DNA from: Pleomorphomonas oryzae DSM 16300
Lineage (GTDB): Bacteria; Pseudomonadota; Alphaproteobacteria; Rhizobiales; Pleomorphomonadaceae
Assembly: GCF_000422965.1 (NCBI RefSeq)
Contig: NZ_AUHB01000004.1
Span: forward strand, 124,001 to 188,000
Reading direction: 5' to 3'
Length of the DNA stretch: 64,000 bases
The notes below the pieces were generated by a model that made no database searches, had not been told where the DNA came from, and saw nothing but the letters and a program-made list of their open reading frames with translations. Below, piece by piece: positions 47,003 to 56,579 of this stretch. The translations under genes and the position numbers were made by a program. Position 1 is the stretch's first letter. Each line of letters starts with the position of its first letter.

Positions 47003-48298
47003 TCACTGGGACCGGAAGGCGTCGTCGACCGGTGCCACCTTCAGCGCCGTGATGCGGTTCCTCTGTCGCCGCAGTACGCGGAAGCGGAAGCCGTGGAAGG
47101 TGAAGGATTGGCCGGGATCGGGGATCATGCGCGCCTCGTGAATGACCAGACCGGCGATGGTGGTCGCCTCGTCGTCGGGCAGGCGCCAGTCCATCATGCG
47201 GTTGAGATCGCGGATCGGTACCGCCCCGTCCACCGAGGCCGAGCCGTCTGGATAGGGGCGGACGCCCTGCACCACCACATCCTGCTCGTCAGTGATATCG
47301 CCGACGATCTCCTCGAGAATGTCTTCGAGGGTGACGAGACCTTGCACGTCACCATACTCGTCGACCACCAGCGCAAGATGGATCTTGCGCTTCAAAAAGG
47401 CCTTGAGCTGGTCGGCGGCCAGCGTCGTATCCGGCACGAACCAGGGGGGCGTCATCAACGTCTCGACACAGACCTTGCCGGTATCGCCGTCGGCTCGATC
47501 GATGGCGCGCATCAGTTCCTTGGAATGCAGCACGCCGACGATGTTGTCCGGCTCGTCACGCCACAGCGGATGGCGGGTGAAGGGGCTGGAAATCAGCGCT
47601 TTCAGGAGATCGCCGACCGGCATGTCGATGTCGAACGTCCGCATCTTGGTGCGATGCACCATGATATCTGAGAGCGGCAGCTCGCTGAGATCGAGCACAC
47701 CGCCGACCATGTCGCGATCGTCCTTGACCACTTCGCCCTCGCGATGCAGCAGGTCGACCGCCTCGCGAATTTCCTCATGCGCCGTCCAGGCCGCCTCGCG
47801 TGGCGTCTTGCTGACCAGTCTCAGCGGCGCAATCACGCCTCTCTCGATGCCGCCGATCAGCGGTTCGAGCAAGCGGGACGATACCTCGATGGCCGGCAGG
47901 AGGATGAGAGCCGAGCGCTCCGGCCTCAGCGACACCATGACGCGCGGCACGGCATCGAGCAGAATGGCGAGGAAAATGCCGCCGACCGCCCAGCCGGCAA
48001 GGCGCAGGGGATCGGTCTCGAAGGATAGCACGGCCCGTGTCGCGAAGATGGTGAGCACCACTGTCGACACCTGCCGTGCCAGGCGGATGGCCGATACGGC
48101 CCGCGCCCGTTCGGCGGTCAGCTCGACGAGCCGCGCGATGCGGCGGTCGCCGAGCCGCTCCATGTGATGCAGCTTGGTGCGGTTGGACGCGAGCAGCGCC
48201 GAACCGGCCGCCGACAGGATAACCGTGATGACAACGAACAGAGCGACCGGCACACCGGCGAAGACGAGATCGGCGATCTCTCCGCCCTGTCCGCTCAT
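47003..48298 (-). CDS. HlyC/CorC (CNNM) family transporter-associated protein
   Basis: A 431-residue membrane protein of the hemolysin/CorC group. An N-terminal DUF21/CNNM membrane domain (VFAGVPVALFVVITVILSAAGSALLAS and later helices) is followed by two CBS domains (MVHRTKMRTFDIDMPVGDLL, VETLMTPPWFVPDTTLAADQL) and a C-terminal CorC_HlyC domain (TIAGLVIHEARMIPDPGQSF). Members are linked to Mg2+ or Co2+ efflux. Its start overlaps the aroB stop by four bases, so it is co-transcribed with aroK-aroB, a common arrangement in Rhizobiales. Confidence 0.93.
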   Translation of the reverse strand: MSGQGGEIADLVFAGVPVALFVVITVILSAAGSALLASNRTKLHHMERLGDRRIARLVELTAERARAVSAIRLARQVSTVVLTIFATRAVLSFETDPLRLAGWAVGGIFLAILLDAVPRVMVSLRPERSALILLPAIEVSSRLLEPLIGGIERGVIAPLRLVSKTPREAAWTAHEEIREAVDLLHREGEVVKDDRDMVGGVLDLSELPLSDIMVHRTKMRTFDIDMPVGDLLKALISSPFTRHPLWRDEPDNIVGVLHSKELMRAIDRADGDTGKVCVETLMTPPWFVPDTTLAADQLKAFLKRKIHLALVVDEYGDVQGLVTLEDILEEIVGDITDEQDVVVQGVRPYPDGSASVDGAVPIRDLNRMMDWRLPDDEATTIAGLVIHEARMIPDPGQSFTFHGFRFRVLRRQRNRITALKVAPVDDAFRSQ

Positions 48299-49437
48299 CA
48301 GGCCTGCCCCTCGCTGAGCTTGTCGGTCAGGAAGGCACGCACCGCCTCGGCCGGCACATCCTTGGCGATGAAAGCCTCGCCGATACCGCGACTGAGGATG
48401 AAGGTCAGCGCACCGTTCTGCACCTTCTTGTCCTGGCCGATCAGTTCCATGAAGGCACTGACGGACGGCGGACCGCCGGGAATCTCGGACAACCGCGTCG
48501 GCAGACCGACCTCGGCCAGATGGGCCCGAACCCGGCTGGCGTCGTCCGGCGACATCTGGTTGAGGCGCGCCGAAAAATCGTGAGCCAGCACCATGCCGAG
48601 CGACACCGCCTCGCCGTGCACCACGGCGCCACTATAGCCGGCAGCGGTCTCGATGGCGTGGCCAAAGGTGTGGCCGAGATTGAGCAGCGCCCGATCACCC
48701 ATCTCGCGCTCGTCGCGCGCCACGATGGCCGCCTTGGAGCGGCAGGAAACAGCGATCGCCTCGGCCCGCGCCGGCCCGCCGGCGAACACGTCGCGCCAGT
48801 TCCGCTCCAGCGAGGCGAAGAAATCGACATTGTCGATCAGGCCGTATTTGACCACCTCGGCATAGCCGGCCCGGAACTCGCGCTCGGGCAGCGTATCGAG
48901 CACCTTGGTGTCGGCCAGTACCAGATCCGGCTGATGGAACACGCCGACGAGGTTCTTGCCGTGGCGGCTGTTGATACCGGTCTTGCCGCCGACTGACGAA
49001 TCGACCTGCGACAGCAGCGTCGTCGGCACCTGCACGAAACGCATGCCGCGCCGCACGACGCCCGCCACGAAGCCGGCGAGATCGCCGACCACACCGCCGC
49101 CCAGTGCCACCACAGCATCGCCCCGTTCGTAGCGGCCGCCGACCACCTGATCGACCACCTGCTCGAACACGTCGAAGCACTTGGAAGCCTCGCCGGCCGG
49201 GATAACCACGGCGCTGGCCGTAACGCCGGCGCGCCTCAGCGATTTCTCGAAGGCAACGAGATGCCGGCCGGATACGTTGGAATCGGTGATGATGCAGGCG
49301 CGCGCTTTCGGCAGCATCGCACGGAACCAACGGCCGGCATCAGAGACAAGCCCTTCGCCGATCAGGATCTCGTAGGACCGCTCGCCGAGTGATACCGGTA
49401 CCCGGACGATGCCGTCCGCTTCCTCTTCAACTGTCAT
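48298..49437 (-). CDS. aroB: 3-dehydroquinate synthase
   Basis: AroB, about 379 residues, converts DAHP to 3-dehydroquinate in the shikimate pathway using NAD+ and a divalent metal. Typical segments are VALGGGVVGDLAGFVAGVVRRG, PTTLLSQVDSSVGGKTGIN, the metal ligands in RAEAIAVSCRSKA and GHTFGHAIE, and HGEAVSLGM. I chose ATG 49437. An in-frame ATG at 49473 overlaps the aroK stop and would add 12 residues, giving a coupled start; both are possible. It sits in the operon aroK-aroB-corC. Confidence 0.96.
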   Translation of the reverse strand: MTVEEEADGIVRVPVSLGERSYEILIGEGLVSDAGRWFRAMLPKARACIITDSNVSGRHLVAFEKSLRRAGVTASAVVIPAGEASKCFDVFEQVVDQVVGGRYERGDAVVALGGGVVGDLAGFVAGVVRRGMRFVQVPTTLLSQVDSSVGGKTGINSRHGKNLVGVFHQPDLVLADTKVLDTLPEREFRAGYAEVVKYGLIDNVDFFASLERNWRDVFAGGPARAEAIAVSCRSKAAIVARDEREMGDRALLNLGHTFGHAIETAAGYSGAVVHGEAVSLGMVLAHDFSARLNQMSPDDASRVRAHLAEVGLPTRLSEIPGGPPSVSAFMELIGQDKKVQNGALTFILSRGIGEAFIAKDVPAEAVRAFLTDKLSEGQA

Positions 49438-49472
49438 TTTAGCCCCCGCCCGTTCCCCGGCTGTTTGCGCCA

Positions 49473-50105
49473 TCACGGCGCGCTTTTGTCCCGTCCCGCT
49501 TCCTCGACAAGCCAAGCGTCCAGCGCCGACACCACCGCGTCGACCATCGCCTCATGCGGCACGTCGATCGACTGGACGGTGAGGTCCGCCTCGGCATAGA
49601 CTGGATAGCGCGCCTCGACGAGCTTTCTCAGCGTACCCTCGGGATCGGCCGTCTGCAAAAGTGGCCGCGTCGGCCGCCGCCGGACCCGCTCGTAAAGCAG
49701 TTCCCAATCGGCCTTGAGCCAGATCGACACGCCGGCGCTGCGGATCGCCGCCCGCGTCTCGGCATTCATGAAGGCGCCACCGCCGGTGGCAATGATCTGC
49801 CGCGGCTCGCGCAGCAGTCGGGCAATCACCCGCCGCTCGCCCTGGCGAAAATAGTCCTCGCCATGTTCGGCGAAAATCTCGGTGACGCTCTTCTTGGCTG
49901 CGTCTTCGATCGCCGTATCGGCGTCGATGAAGGTCAGGCCGAGACGGCCGGCAAGGCGTTTACCGACCGACGTCTTGCCCGCTCCCATCATACCCACCAG
50001 CACCACCGAACGGCCGCCGAGCAGTTCGACGATGCGCGCATGGGCGCCACCGCGCCGGTGGGCGGCGTCGTGGTCGCGGCTGCGGCTGGTCTTGACGTCG
50101 GTCAT
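49473..50105 (-). CDS. aroK: Shikimate kinase
   Basis: AroK, about 210 residues, phosphorylates shikimate with ATP. The P-loop is VLVGMMGAGKTSVGKRLA, the shikimate-binding DADTAIED and GEDYFRQGERRVIARLL segments are intact, and IATGGGAFMNAETR is typical. The open frame extends upstream; ATG 50105 or 50117 are the plausible starts. It is the first gene of aroK-aroB-corC, divergent from the small membrane protein and xerD genes. Confidence 0.95.
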   Translation of the reverse strand: MTDVKTSRSRDHDAAHRRGGAHARIVELLGGRSVVLVGMMGAGKTSVGKRLAGRLGLTFIDADTAIEDAAKKSVTEIFAEHGEDYFRQGERRVIARLLREPRQIIATGGGAFMNAETRAAIRSAGVSIWLKADWELLYERVRRRPTRPLLQTADPEGTLRKLVEARYPVYAEADLTVQSIDVPHEAMVDAVVSALDAWLVEEAGRDKSAP

Positions 50106-50191
50106 GAGAAGTCTCATGGGTTGGGGCAAAGCTTCTGTCAAGCTGTTAGCGCTGCCGAGCGACCTTGCCGGACCGGACACGGAGCGGAACC

Positions 50192-50428
50192 ATGCCCACC
50201 ATTACCCGCTTCCTCGGCTTTCTTCTCGTTCTGGCCATTGCCGGCACGGCGGCCATTCTGGCGCTGGCCTACCTGGTGAAGCCGGAGCCGCGCACCTATA
50301 CCGTGCCGATCGATCCCTCGGTTCTATCCGGCGCCAAACTGCTATCGCCACCACCCGCCCCGGTCACCACGACGCCTGCCACGCCGGACCCGGCAGCTCC
50401 TGCCACGTCGCCGGGCAAGACACCATGA
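50192..50428 (+). CDS. Small single-pass membrane protein upstream of xerD
   Basis: A 78-residue protein with one N-terminal hydrophobic helix (FLGFLLVLAIAGTAAILALAY) and a proline/threonine/alanine-rich tail. The start ATG 50192 is preceded by GGAG about 6 bases upstream. Its stop overlaps the xerD start (ATGA), indicating translational coupling. Similar short membrane proteins between aroK and xerD occur in Rhizobiales. No function is known to me. Confidence 0.75.
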   Translation: MPTITRFLGFLLVLAIAGTAAILALAYLVKPEPRTYTVPIDPSVLSGAKLLSPPPAPVTTTPATPDPAAPATSPGKTP

Positions 50429-51360
50429 GCGTCAGCGACACCACGTTGATCGAGACCTATCTCGAAGCGGCCAGCATTGAGGACGCCGCGTCCGACAACA
50501 CACTGATCGCCTACCGAGCCGACCTCGATCTCTACACGGGTTTCCTCGCCGGCCGTGGCCGCAGCCTGCTCGACGCGACCACCGATGACGTCGAGGCGTT
50601 CATCGCCGGGCTCGCCACCGAGGGCTACGCCGCCGCCACCCAGGCGCGCCGGCTTTCCGCCATTCGCCAGTTGCACAAGTTTCTCTACACCGAGGGCCGG
50701 CGCGCCGACGACCCGACCGCCCAGGTGGATCGCCCGCGCACCCGTCGCCCTCTGCCGAAAGTGCTCTCCGTCGACGACGTGGGGCGACTGATGGACGCCG
50801 TCGCGCTGGCTGCCGCCGAACCGTTGGACGACCAGGCCGAGGCGCTGCGCCGCGCTCGCTTCTCCGCCATGCTAGAAACGCTTTACGCATCCGGACTGCG
50901 CGTCTCGGAACTCGTCTCGCTACCGGCCGGAGCCATCCGCGAGAATACGGCCGCCATCACCGTGCGCGGCAAGGGGTCCAAGGACCGGCTGGTGCCGATC
51001 GGCACGACGGCGCGCACCGCTGTCCTCGCTTATCGCCAGCTTCTCAAGGCAAGTGGCCGTCACGCCGGCAGCCCCTTCCTGTTCCCAGCCAATTCCAAGA
51101 CCGGCCACGTCACCCGCCAGAGCTTCGCCCGCGAACTGAAGGACGCCGCCGCCCGGCTGGGCATATCGCCGGACAAGGTATCGCCGCACGTGCTGCGCCA
51201 TGCCTTCGCCAGCCATCTACTGCAGAACGGCGCCGATCTCCGGGTGGTTCAGGAGCTGCTCGGCCATGCCGATATCGGGACGACGGAGATCTACACTCAC
51301 GTGCTGGAGCATCGGCTCGCGGCGCTCGTTGCCGATCATCATCCACTGTCCGAACAGTAA
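50425..51360 (+). CDS. xerD: Site-specific tyrosine recombinase XerD
   Basis: XerD, 311 residues, acts with XerC to resolve chromosome dimers at dif. The N-terminal SAM-like DNA-binding domain (LIETYLEAASIEDAASDNTL) and the catalytic domain are complete: the first Arg in LYASGLRVSELVSL, Lys in GKGSKDRLVP, HVLRHAFASHLL, LGHADIGTTEIYTH with the tyrosine nucleophile. The start ATG overlaps the previous stop codon by four bases. It is not associated with a mobile element. Confidence 0.94.
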   Translation: MSVSDTTLIETYLEAASIEDAASDNTLIAYRADLDLYTGFLAGRGRSLLDATTDDVEAFIAGLATEGYAAATQARRLSAIRQLHKFLYTEGRRADDPTAQVDRPRTRRPLPKVLSVDDVGRLMDAVALAAAEPLDDQAEALRRARFSAMLETLYASGLRVSELVSLPAGAIRENTAAITVRGKGSKDRLVPIGTTARTAVLAYRQLLKASGRHAGSPFLFPANSKTGHVTRQSFARELKDAAARLGISPDKVSPHVLRHAFASHLLQNGADLRVVQELLGHADIGTTEIYTHVLEHRLAALVADHHPLSEQ

Positions 51361-51519
51361 TCGACTTGGTAATGGCACGAAGATGACCACAGATTTGCCG
51401 GCTTTCGCGGCAATTGGCGTTGACAAGGCGGTGGTTCGGAAGCCAAGTGTGCGCGGCTGCCGCACCCACGGTTGTCCCCGCGGGGCAAGACGGCAGCCGG
51501 GGTACTAGAAGAGAGCCGG

Positions 51520-52479
51520 ATGAGAAGCTATCTCGACTTTGAGAAACCCATCGCCGACCTTGAAGGCAAGGTCCAGGAACTGAAAGCCCTGGCCGATAGC
51601 GGCAATGCCCTTTCAATCGACGATGACATCGCCAAGCTCGAGACGAGCGCTGCCCAGGCGCTTGCCGACATCTACACTCGTCTGACTCCCTGGCAGAAGG
51701 CGCAAGTGGCTCGTCACCCGGACCGGCCGCATGCCGTCCATTACATCGACAAGCTGATCACCGACTGGACACCGCTGGACGGCGACCGCAATTTCGGCGA
51801 GGACGCGGCCATTCTCGCCGGCCTCGGTAGCTTCCGTGGCCGGCCCGTGGCGGTGATCGGCCAGGAGAAGGGCCACGACACCCAGACGCGCATTCGCCAC
51901 AACTTCGGCATGGCGCGTCCGGAAGGCTATCGCAAGGCCATTCGCATCATGGAGCTGGCCGACCGCTTCAACCTTCCGGTCATCTCGCTGGTCGACACGG
52001 CCGGCGCCTATCCCGGCATCGGCGCCGAGGAGCGCGGCCAGGCCGAGGCTATCGCCCGCTCGACTCAGGCCTGCCTCAGGGTCGGCGTGCCCATCGTGTC
52101 GGTGGTGATCGGCGAGGGGGGGTCCGGCGGCGCCATCGCCATTGCCACCGCCAACCGCGTCTTCATGCTGGAGCATTCCATCTATTCGGTGATCTCGCCC
52201 GAAGGCGCCGCCTCGATCCTGTGGAAGGACTCGGCCAAGGCACAGGACGCAGCGATGAACATGCGCATTACGGCCCAGGATCTCGCCCGCTACGGCATCA
52301 TCGACGGCATCATCGAAGAGCCGGTCGGCGGCGCCCATCGCTCGCCCGATGTGCTGGTCGAGGCGGTGGGCGGCGTCATCGAGGCGGCATTCGCCACTTT
52401 CGACGGCAAGAGCCGCGACGAAATTCGCGCCGACCGTCGCCGCAAGTTCCTGGCGATCGGTCGCGATCTCAAAGTCTGA
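51520..52479 (+). CDS. accA: Acetyl-CoA carboxylase carboxyltransferase subunit alpha
   Basis: AccA, 319 residues, forms with AccD the carboxyltransferase that makes malonyl-CoA for fatty acid synthesis. Hallmarks are [71 protein letters not shown], and [13 protein letters not shown]. The ATG has GAGAGCCGG just upstream. It follows xerD by 159 bases on the same strand. No terminator is visible between them. Confidence 0.97.
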   Translation: MRSYLDFEKPIADLEGKVQELKALADSGNALSIDDDIAKLETSAAQALADIYTRLTPWQKAQVARHPDRPHAVHYIDKLITDWTPLDGDRNFGEDAAILAGLGSFRGRPVAVIGQEKGHDTQTRIRHNFGMARPEGYRKAIRIMELADRFNLPVISLVDTAGAYPGIGAEERGQAEAIARSTQACLRVGVPIVSVVIGEGGSGGAIAIATANRVFMLEHSIYSVISPEGAASILWKDSAKAQDAAMNMRITAQDLARYGIIDGIIEEPVGGAHRSPDVLVEAVGGVIEAAFATFDGKSRDEIRADRRRKFLAIGRDLKV

Positions 52480-52711
52480 CGCTGAGGATCGAATTTACGA
52501 TTTCTCATCGTCTTGCCATGAATTTCTCATGTTTCCAGTGGAAATGAGGGCGTCTTGACGGCCTTGGGCAACCCATGAGGCCTACCGCTCGATCCAAAAG
52601 GCGGTAACCTTTCGGTAACCATCACCGTCGAGGATTGCTTCATGATATGTTGTCCGGCGCCCGGGGGGCGACCGGTCAGCCCCCGATAGCGCAGGCAACG
52701 CTACGGCGTCT

Positions 52712-54289
52712 ATGAGTGAAACGGAGAGCATGACCTCGTTCTGCCCGACCCAGCCCTCCTCTGGCATTTCCATTGCCGGTCGCCTTACCCGACTCGTCGG
52801 CGCTCTTGCTGTCGCCGCGCTTCTTGCAGCCTGCCAGGCCGACGAGATCGGCTACGGCTACGGTCCCAAGGATCAGCGGCCGGTGTCGCCGAAGACGATC
52901 GAGCTGATGAAGAAGCTCGACATGAAGCTCTCCTCGCCTGTGCTGATGCGCATCTTCAAGGAAGAGAACAAGTTCGAAGTCTGGAAGATGAACGCGAGCG
53001 GCCGCTACGCGCTGCTCAAGAGCTATGACATCTGCCGTTGGTCGGGCGCTCTCGGCCCCAAGGTCAAGGAGGGCGACAGGCAGGCGCCGGAAGGCTTCTA
53101 CCCGATCACGCCCGGCCTGATGAATCCGAAGTCGGATTGGTACCTCGCCTTCAACACCGGCTTCCCCAACGCCTACGACCGTGCCAACGGCCGCAGCGGT
53201 ACGGCGCTGATGGTGCACGGTTCCTGCTCGTCGCGCGGCTGCTATGCCATGACCGACCCGCAGATCCAGGAAATCTATGCCCTGGCCCGCGAGGCTTTCC
53301 GCGGCGGCCAGAAGGCCTTCCAGCTGCAGGCCTTCCCGTTCCATCTCGACGGCAAGAACATGGCCAAGCATTGGGACGACCCCAATATGCCCTTCTGGAA
53401 GATGCTGAAGGAAGGCTACGACACCTTCGAGCTGACGCATCTCGAGCCGAAGGTGGACGTCTGCGGCCGCAAATACGTGTTCAATGCCAACCCGGCCCAG
53501 CCGTTCGACACCGTCGCGGCCTGCCCTGCCGACCTCGGGCAGCCGAAAGAACTCGTCGCCTCGCTCCAGACGAGAGCCAAGGCCGACTATGCCGAGGCCG
53601 AGGTGCTGTTCGCCAAGCTCGAAAACGACAGGAAGGCGGAAGAGGACAAGCGGGTCCAGTTGGCGCTGGCCGCCGAAAAGCGCAAAGCCGACGAGGAAAG
53701 GGCCAAGGCCGATGCCGAAGCAGCGCGCATCGAAGCCGAACGCAATCCCAATGCCATCGCCCGTCTGTTTGGAGCCGAGCCCAATCCGGATGCCGGCATC
53801 ACGGTGGGACCGGTGATCGTGCCGCCGACCGGTGCGCCGGTTCCGATCTTCGATCCCCGCGGGCCGCAGATCCATGCCGTCGCGATGGCTGAACCCGTCG
53901 AGCAGGAACGCACCGGCACAATCTCTCGGCTCTTCTCCTTCGTGACAGGCGGCGACAAGAGCGAACCGGCACCGGCGGCCGTCCCGTCGATCGCGGCAGC
54001 ATCGCCCAGTGTCGCCCCGCCGCCACCGAGCGCGCCTGTGGCCCCAACGTCGCCGGCTGCGCCACCGACACGGATCGCAGCGCCCATTCCACTCCTGCCC
54101 GGCCAGTCGTTGCCGTCAACTGCGAGCCGGCCCGGCACAACGGCTCCGCCAGCCGCACCGCAGGCCATCTGCGCCATGCCGGGTGCCGTGGTTCCCGCCG
54201 GAACGCCGCCTTGCCCGGCAGTCGCTGCCGCGCCCGAGACCACGCAAAAGGACAAGAGCATTATCGACCGCATCGGCAGCTGGTTTTAG
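52712..54289 (+). CDS. L,D-transpeptidase lipoprotein with long C-terminal extension
   Basis: A 525-residue periplasmic murein L,D-transpeptidase (YafK-like). A lipoprotein signal ends in LLAACQAD. The YkuD-type catalytic motif is VHGSCSSRGCYAMTD, with His169 and the nucleophilic Cys177 (numbered from 52712). The catalytic domain covers roughly residues 60-290. It is followed by a Glu/Lys/Ala-rich coiled coil (about 285-345) and a Pro/Ala/Thr-rich, low-complexity tail to the end. These enzymes make 3-3 crosslinks or attach proteins to peptidoglycan. A second ATG at 52730 with GGAG upstream could be the true start. Confidence 0.88.
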   Translation: MSETESMTSFCPTQPSSGISIAGRLTRLVGALAVAALLAACQADEIGYGYGPKDQRPVSPKTIELMKKLDMKLSSPVLMRIFKEENKFEVWKMNASGRYALLKSYDICRWSGALGPKVKEGDRQAPEGFYPITPGLMNPKSDWYLAFNTGFPNAYDRANGRSGTALMVHGSCSSRGCYAMTDPQIQEIYALAREAFRGGQKAFQLQAFPFHLDGKNMAKHWDDPNMPFWKMLKEGYDTFELTHLEPKVDVCGRKYVFNANPAQPFDTVAACPADLGQPKELVASLQTRAKADYAEAEVLFAKLENDRKAEEDKRVQLALAAEKRKADEERAKADAEAARIEAERNPNAIARLFGAEPNPDAGITVGPVIVPPTGAPVPIFDPRGPQIHAVAMAEPVEQERTGTISRLFSFVTGGDKSEPAPAAVPSIAAASPSVAPPPPSAPVAPTSPAAPPTRIAAPIPLLPGQSLPSTASRPGTTAPPAAPQAICAMPGAVVPAGTPPCPAVAAAPETTQKDKSIIDRIGSWF

Positions 54290-54364
54290 GACTCGTTAGC
54301 AGACGCGGACGACCGGCGCGGTTTTTGACTTCCGCTCCTGGAAGGACCGAGTTAAGCTCCTTCC

Positions 54365-54886
54365 ATGAGCACCCTTTCGATCGACGTTCAGCGCGCCGCC
54401 GTCGAGGATGCCGCAGAAATCGCGGCGGTCCACGATGCTGCCTGGCGTTACGCCTATCGGGGTATTCTCGATGGCGTCGAACTGGAGCGGATGATCGAAC
54501 GGCGCGGCCCTCGCTGGTGGGCCAAAGCCATCGCCCGCAACGTCGCCATGCTGGTCATCAAGGTGGAAGGGCGCGTCGCCGGTTACGCGACGCTTGGCCC
54601 CAGCCGCATGCGCGCCCTGCCCTTTCGGGGCGAGATCTACGAACTCTACCTTCATCCCGACATGCACGGTGTCGGTCTTGGCCGGAGATTGTTCGAGGAA
54701 GCGCGGGCAGCGCTGGCCGACATGCATCTCGATGGGCTTGTGGTGCGCGTGCTGGCGGCCAATGTCGTCGGTATCGGCTTCTACGAACGGCTCGGCGGCC
54801 AGGAGGTTGTCGGCTCAAGCGAGAAGATCGCCGGCCGGCTCGTGCCGGTCACCGTCTACGCTTGGCCGCCGGTCGGGCGCGGCTGA
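54365..54886 (+). CDS. GNAT family N-acetyltransferase
   Basis: A 173-residue GCN5-type acetyltransferase. It has the N-terminal ARRAAVEDAAEIAAVH-like strand region, the acetyl-CoA-binding LYLHPDMHGVGLGRRLFEEA with the Q/RxxGxG/A pattern, and VLAANVVGIGFYERLGGQEV at the C-terminal side. The acceptor cannot be inferred. It is between the L,D-transpeptidase gene and ppa on the same strand, with own spacing, and may be monocistronic. Confidence 0.9.
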   Translation: MSTLSIDVQRAAVEDAAEIAAVHDAAWRYAYRGILDGVELERMIERRGPRWWAKAIARNVAMLVIKVEGRVAGYATLGPSRMRALPFRGEIYELYLHPDMHGVGLGRRLFEEARAALADMHLDGLVVRVLAANVVGIGFYERLGGQEVVGSSEKIAGRLVPVTVYAWPPVGRG

Positions 54887-54992
54887 AATTCGGGCAGCGT
54901 GGCGCCCCGTCGCTGCTTGTGTCGCCTTGCTTTCGCCTCACCGTTACGGATAAACACGTGCTCGCGACTTTGTTTCTTTTCAAGGATTAATC

Positions 54993-55529
54993 ATGCGCAT
55001 CGACGCCGTTCCCATCGGCAGAAACCCGCCCGAAGATATCAACGTCATCATCGAGGTGCCGCTCGGCGGCGAGCCCATCAAGTACGAGATGGATAAGGCA
55101 GCCGGCGCCATGTATGTCGACCGCTTCCTCTACACGGCGATGCACTATCCGGGAAATTACGGCTTCGTTCCGCACACGCTGTCCGATGACGGCGATCCGA
55201 TCGACGTCATGGTCGTCAACACCCGTGCCATCGTGCCGGGCGCCATCATGAACTGCCGGCCGATCGGCGTGCTCAAGATGCAGGACGAAAGCGGCCATGA
55301 CGAGAAGATCATTGCCGTTCCCTCCGACAAGCTGACCAGCCGCTACTCCAAGATCAGGACGATCCAGGACCTGCCGGAGATCACCGTTCATCAGATCGAG
55401 CACTTCTTCGAGCACTACAAGGACCTGGAGCCCGGCAAATGGGTGAAGGTGACCGGCTGGGGTGGCGTCGACGAAGCGGGAGAGCTGATTCTGGCGGCCA
55501 TCGCCGCCGGCAAACCCGCCAACCCTTGA
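54993..55529 (+). CDS. ppa: Inorganic pyrophosphatase
   Basis: A class A (family I) soluble pyrophosphatase, 178 residues, which hydrolyses pyrophosphate to drive biosynthesis. The signature [12 protein letters not shown] carries the metal-binding aspartates. [32 protein letters not shown] and [17 protein letters not shown] are also typical. The ATG follows a run of AT-rich sequence with AAGGA about 7 bases upstream. A bidirectional terminator separates it from msrB. Confidence 0.97.
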   Translation: MRIDAVPIGRNPPEDINVIIEVPLGGEPIKYEMDKAAGAMYVDRFLYTAMHYPGNYGFVPHTLSDDGDPIDVMVVNTRAIVPGAIMNCRPIGVLKMQDESGHDEKIIAVPSDKLTSRYSKIRTIQDLPEITVHQIEHFFEHYKDLEPGKWVKVTGWGGVDEAGELILAAIAAGKPANP

Positions 55530-55535
55530 GGTAAA

Positions 55536-55566
55536 AATGACGGCGGCCGATTGGCCGCCGTTCTTC
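55536..55566. terminator. Bidirectional terminator between ppa and msrB
   Basis: ACGGCGGCC / GGCCGCCGT, perfect 9-bp stem, GATT loop, with A-rich DNA on the left and TTCTTC on the right. It can end transcripts from both convergent genes. Confidence 0.85.
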
Positions 55567-55966
55567 ATTCCGGATGAAAGACCAACGCTACGCCATTGAT
55601 GCAGTAGCGCAGGCCGGTCGGCGGCGGACCGTCGTCGAACACATGACCGAGATGCGAGCCGCAGTTGGCGCAATGCACCTCGGTACGCACCATGAAGTGG
55701 CTGCGGTCGACCGTGGTCTCTACGGCCCCCGGCTCCGGCTCGTTGAAGCTAGGCCAACCGGTGCCGCTTTCGAATTTATCATGCGAGGCAAACAGCGGGG
55801 CGTCGCAGCCGGCGCAATGGAAGACGCCGCGTCGCTTTTCGTAAAGCAGCGCGCAGCTGCCGGGCGCTTCGGTGCCGTGGCCGCGCATGATGCGATACTG
55901 CTCGTCGGTGAGCAGGCGCCGCCACTCTTCGTCGGTTCTGGTGAAGGGGAAGGTTTCGACGGTCAT
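55565..55966 (-). CDS. msrB: Peptide-methionine (R)-S-oxide reductase
   Basis: MsrB, 133 residues, reduces methionine-R-sulfoxide in proteins. Zinc-binding cysteine pairs CAGC and CANC are present, the substrate-binding GTGWPSF segment is intact, and the catalytic cysteine is in RYCINGVAL. ATG 55966 is preferred because GGAG lies 7 bases upstream; the frame could start five codons earlier at TTG. It is convergent with ppa and lies 70 bases downstream of a small membrane-protein gene on the same strand. Confidence 0.96.
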   Translation of the reverse strand: MTVETFPFTRTDEEWRRLLTDEQYRIMRGHGTEAPGSCALLYEKRRGVFHCAGCDAPLFASHDKFESGTGWPSFNEPEPGAVETTVDRSHFMVRTEVHCANCGSHLGHVFDDGPPPTGLRYCINGVALVFHPE

Positions 55967-56036
55967 GGCGGGCTCCGGCAAGAGGTCTCGGCGATCAATC
56001 GCCCTCTACGTGGGAACCCTTAACATAGATCGCAAG

Positions 56037-56312
56037 TCAGCGCCGGTCGACGCCCTCGTCGCGCTCTTCAACGACAGGCGGCTCATCAGCGGCCGGACCG
56101 GTAATTTCCGCCGGCTTATCCTCCGGATCGACCCATTTGATCAGGAACACCCAGGCGGCATAAACGAATATGCCGGCGGTGAGCACCATCCACATCGGGT
56201 CCTTGGTCACGAAATTCTCGTAGCACGCCCAAGCTCCGGTCACCGCCACCAGCAAGATGCGACGCCAAAGGGGACGATAGAAAGGGTGATTTAGATCGGA
56301 AACGCGCTTCAT
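56037..56312 (-). CDS. Small membrane protein (DUF3329-like)
   Basis: A 91-residue protein beginning MKRVSDLNHPFYRPLWRR, with two hydrophobic helices (ILLVAVTGAWACYENFV and MWMVLTAGIFVYAAWVFLIK) and an acidic C-terminal tail. The start has GGAGG 5 bases upstream. The beginning resembles the DUF3329 family found in Rhizobiales. Function is unknown. It lies 70 bases upstream of msrB on the same strand and might share its transcript. Confidence 0.7.
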   Translation of the reverse strand: MKRVSDLNHPFYRPLWRRILLVAVTGAWACYENFVTKDPMWMVLTAGIFVYAAWVFLIKWVDPEDKPAEITGPAADEPPVVEERDEGVDRR

Positions 56313-56579
56313 CAATCCTCCAGCCACCGGCCAAAACCGGCGGCGCCCTCCATCGCAGCGCTGAACCCCGGTATTTCCGCGAAACTAAAGGAAGGCGGAA
56401 GGCGAGGCAACCTTGGGGTCTCGCCCGATCTGTCACGGCGGCCCCAAACGCCTCACGGAGTTTTGAGGCCTTCCTGAACGGCCCGCCTCGGGATTGCCGG
56501 ATTCTGACCGGCATTTCCTGGGTGTCCTACGGGCATTTACGTAGCCCAACAGCCTTCAGCCGAGCGACGGAGATCTGCC

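Noticed and set aside
50425-51360. Integrase of a mobile element
   Set aside because: The protein is a housekeeping XerD by length, motifs and position beside aroK and accA; no attachment repeats or cargo are present.
56313-56579. Gene in the gap before the cytochrome b561 gene
   Set aside because: Only short frames without codon bias or ribosome binding sites; a TGCCGG/CCGGCA repeat near 56500 is too small to interpret.
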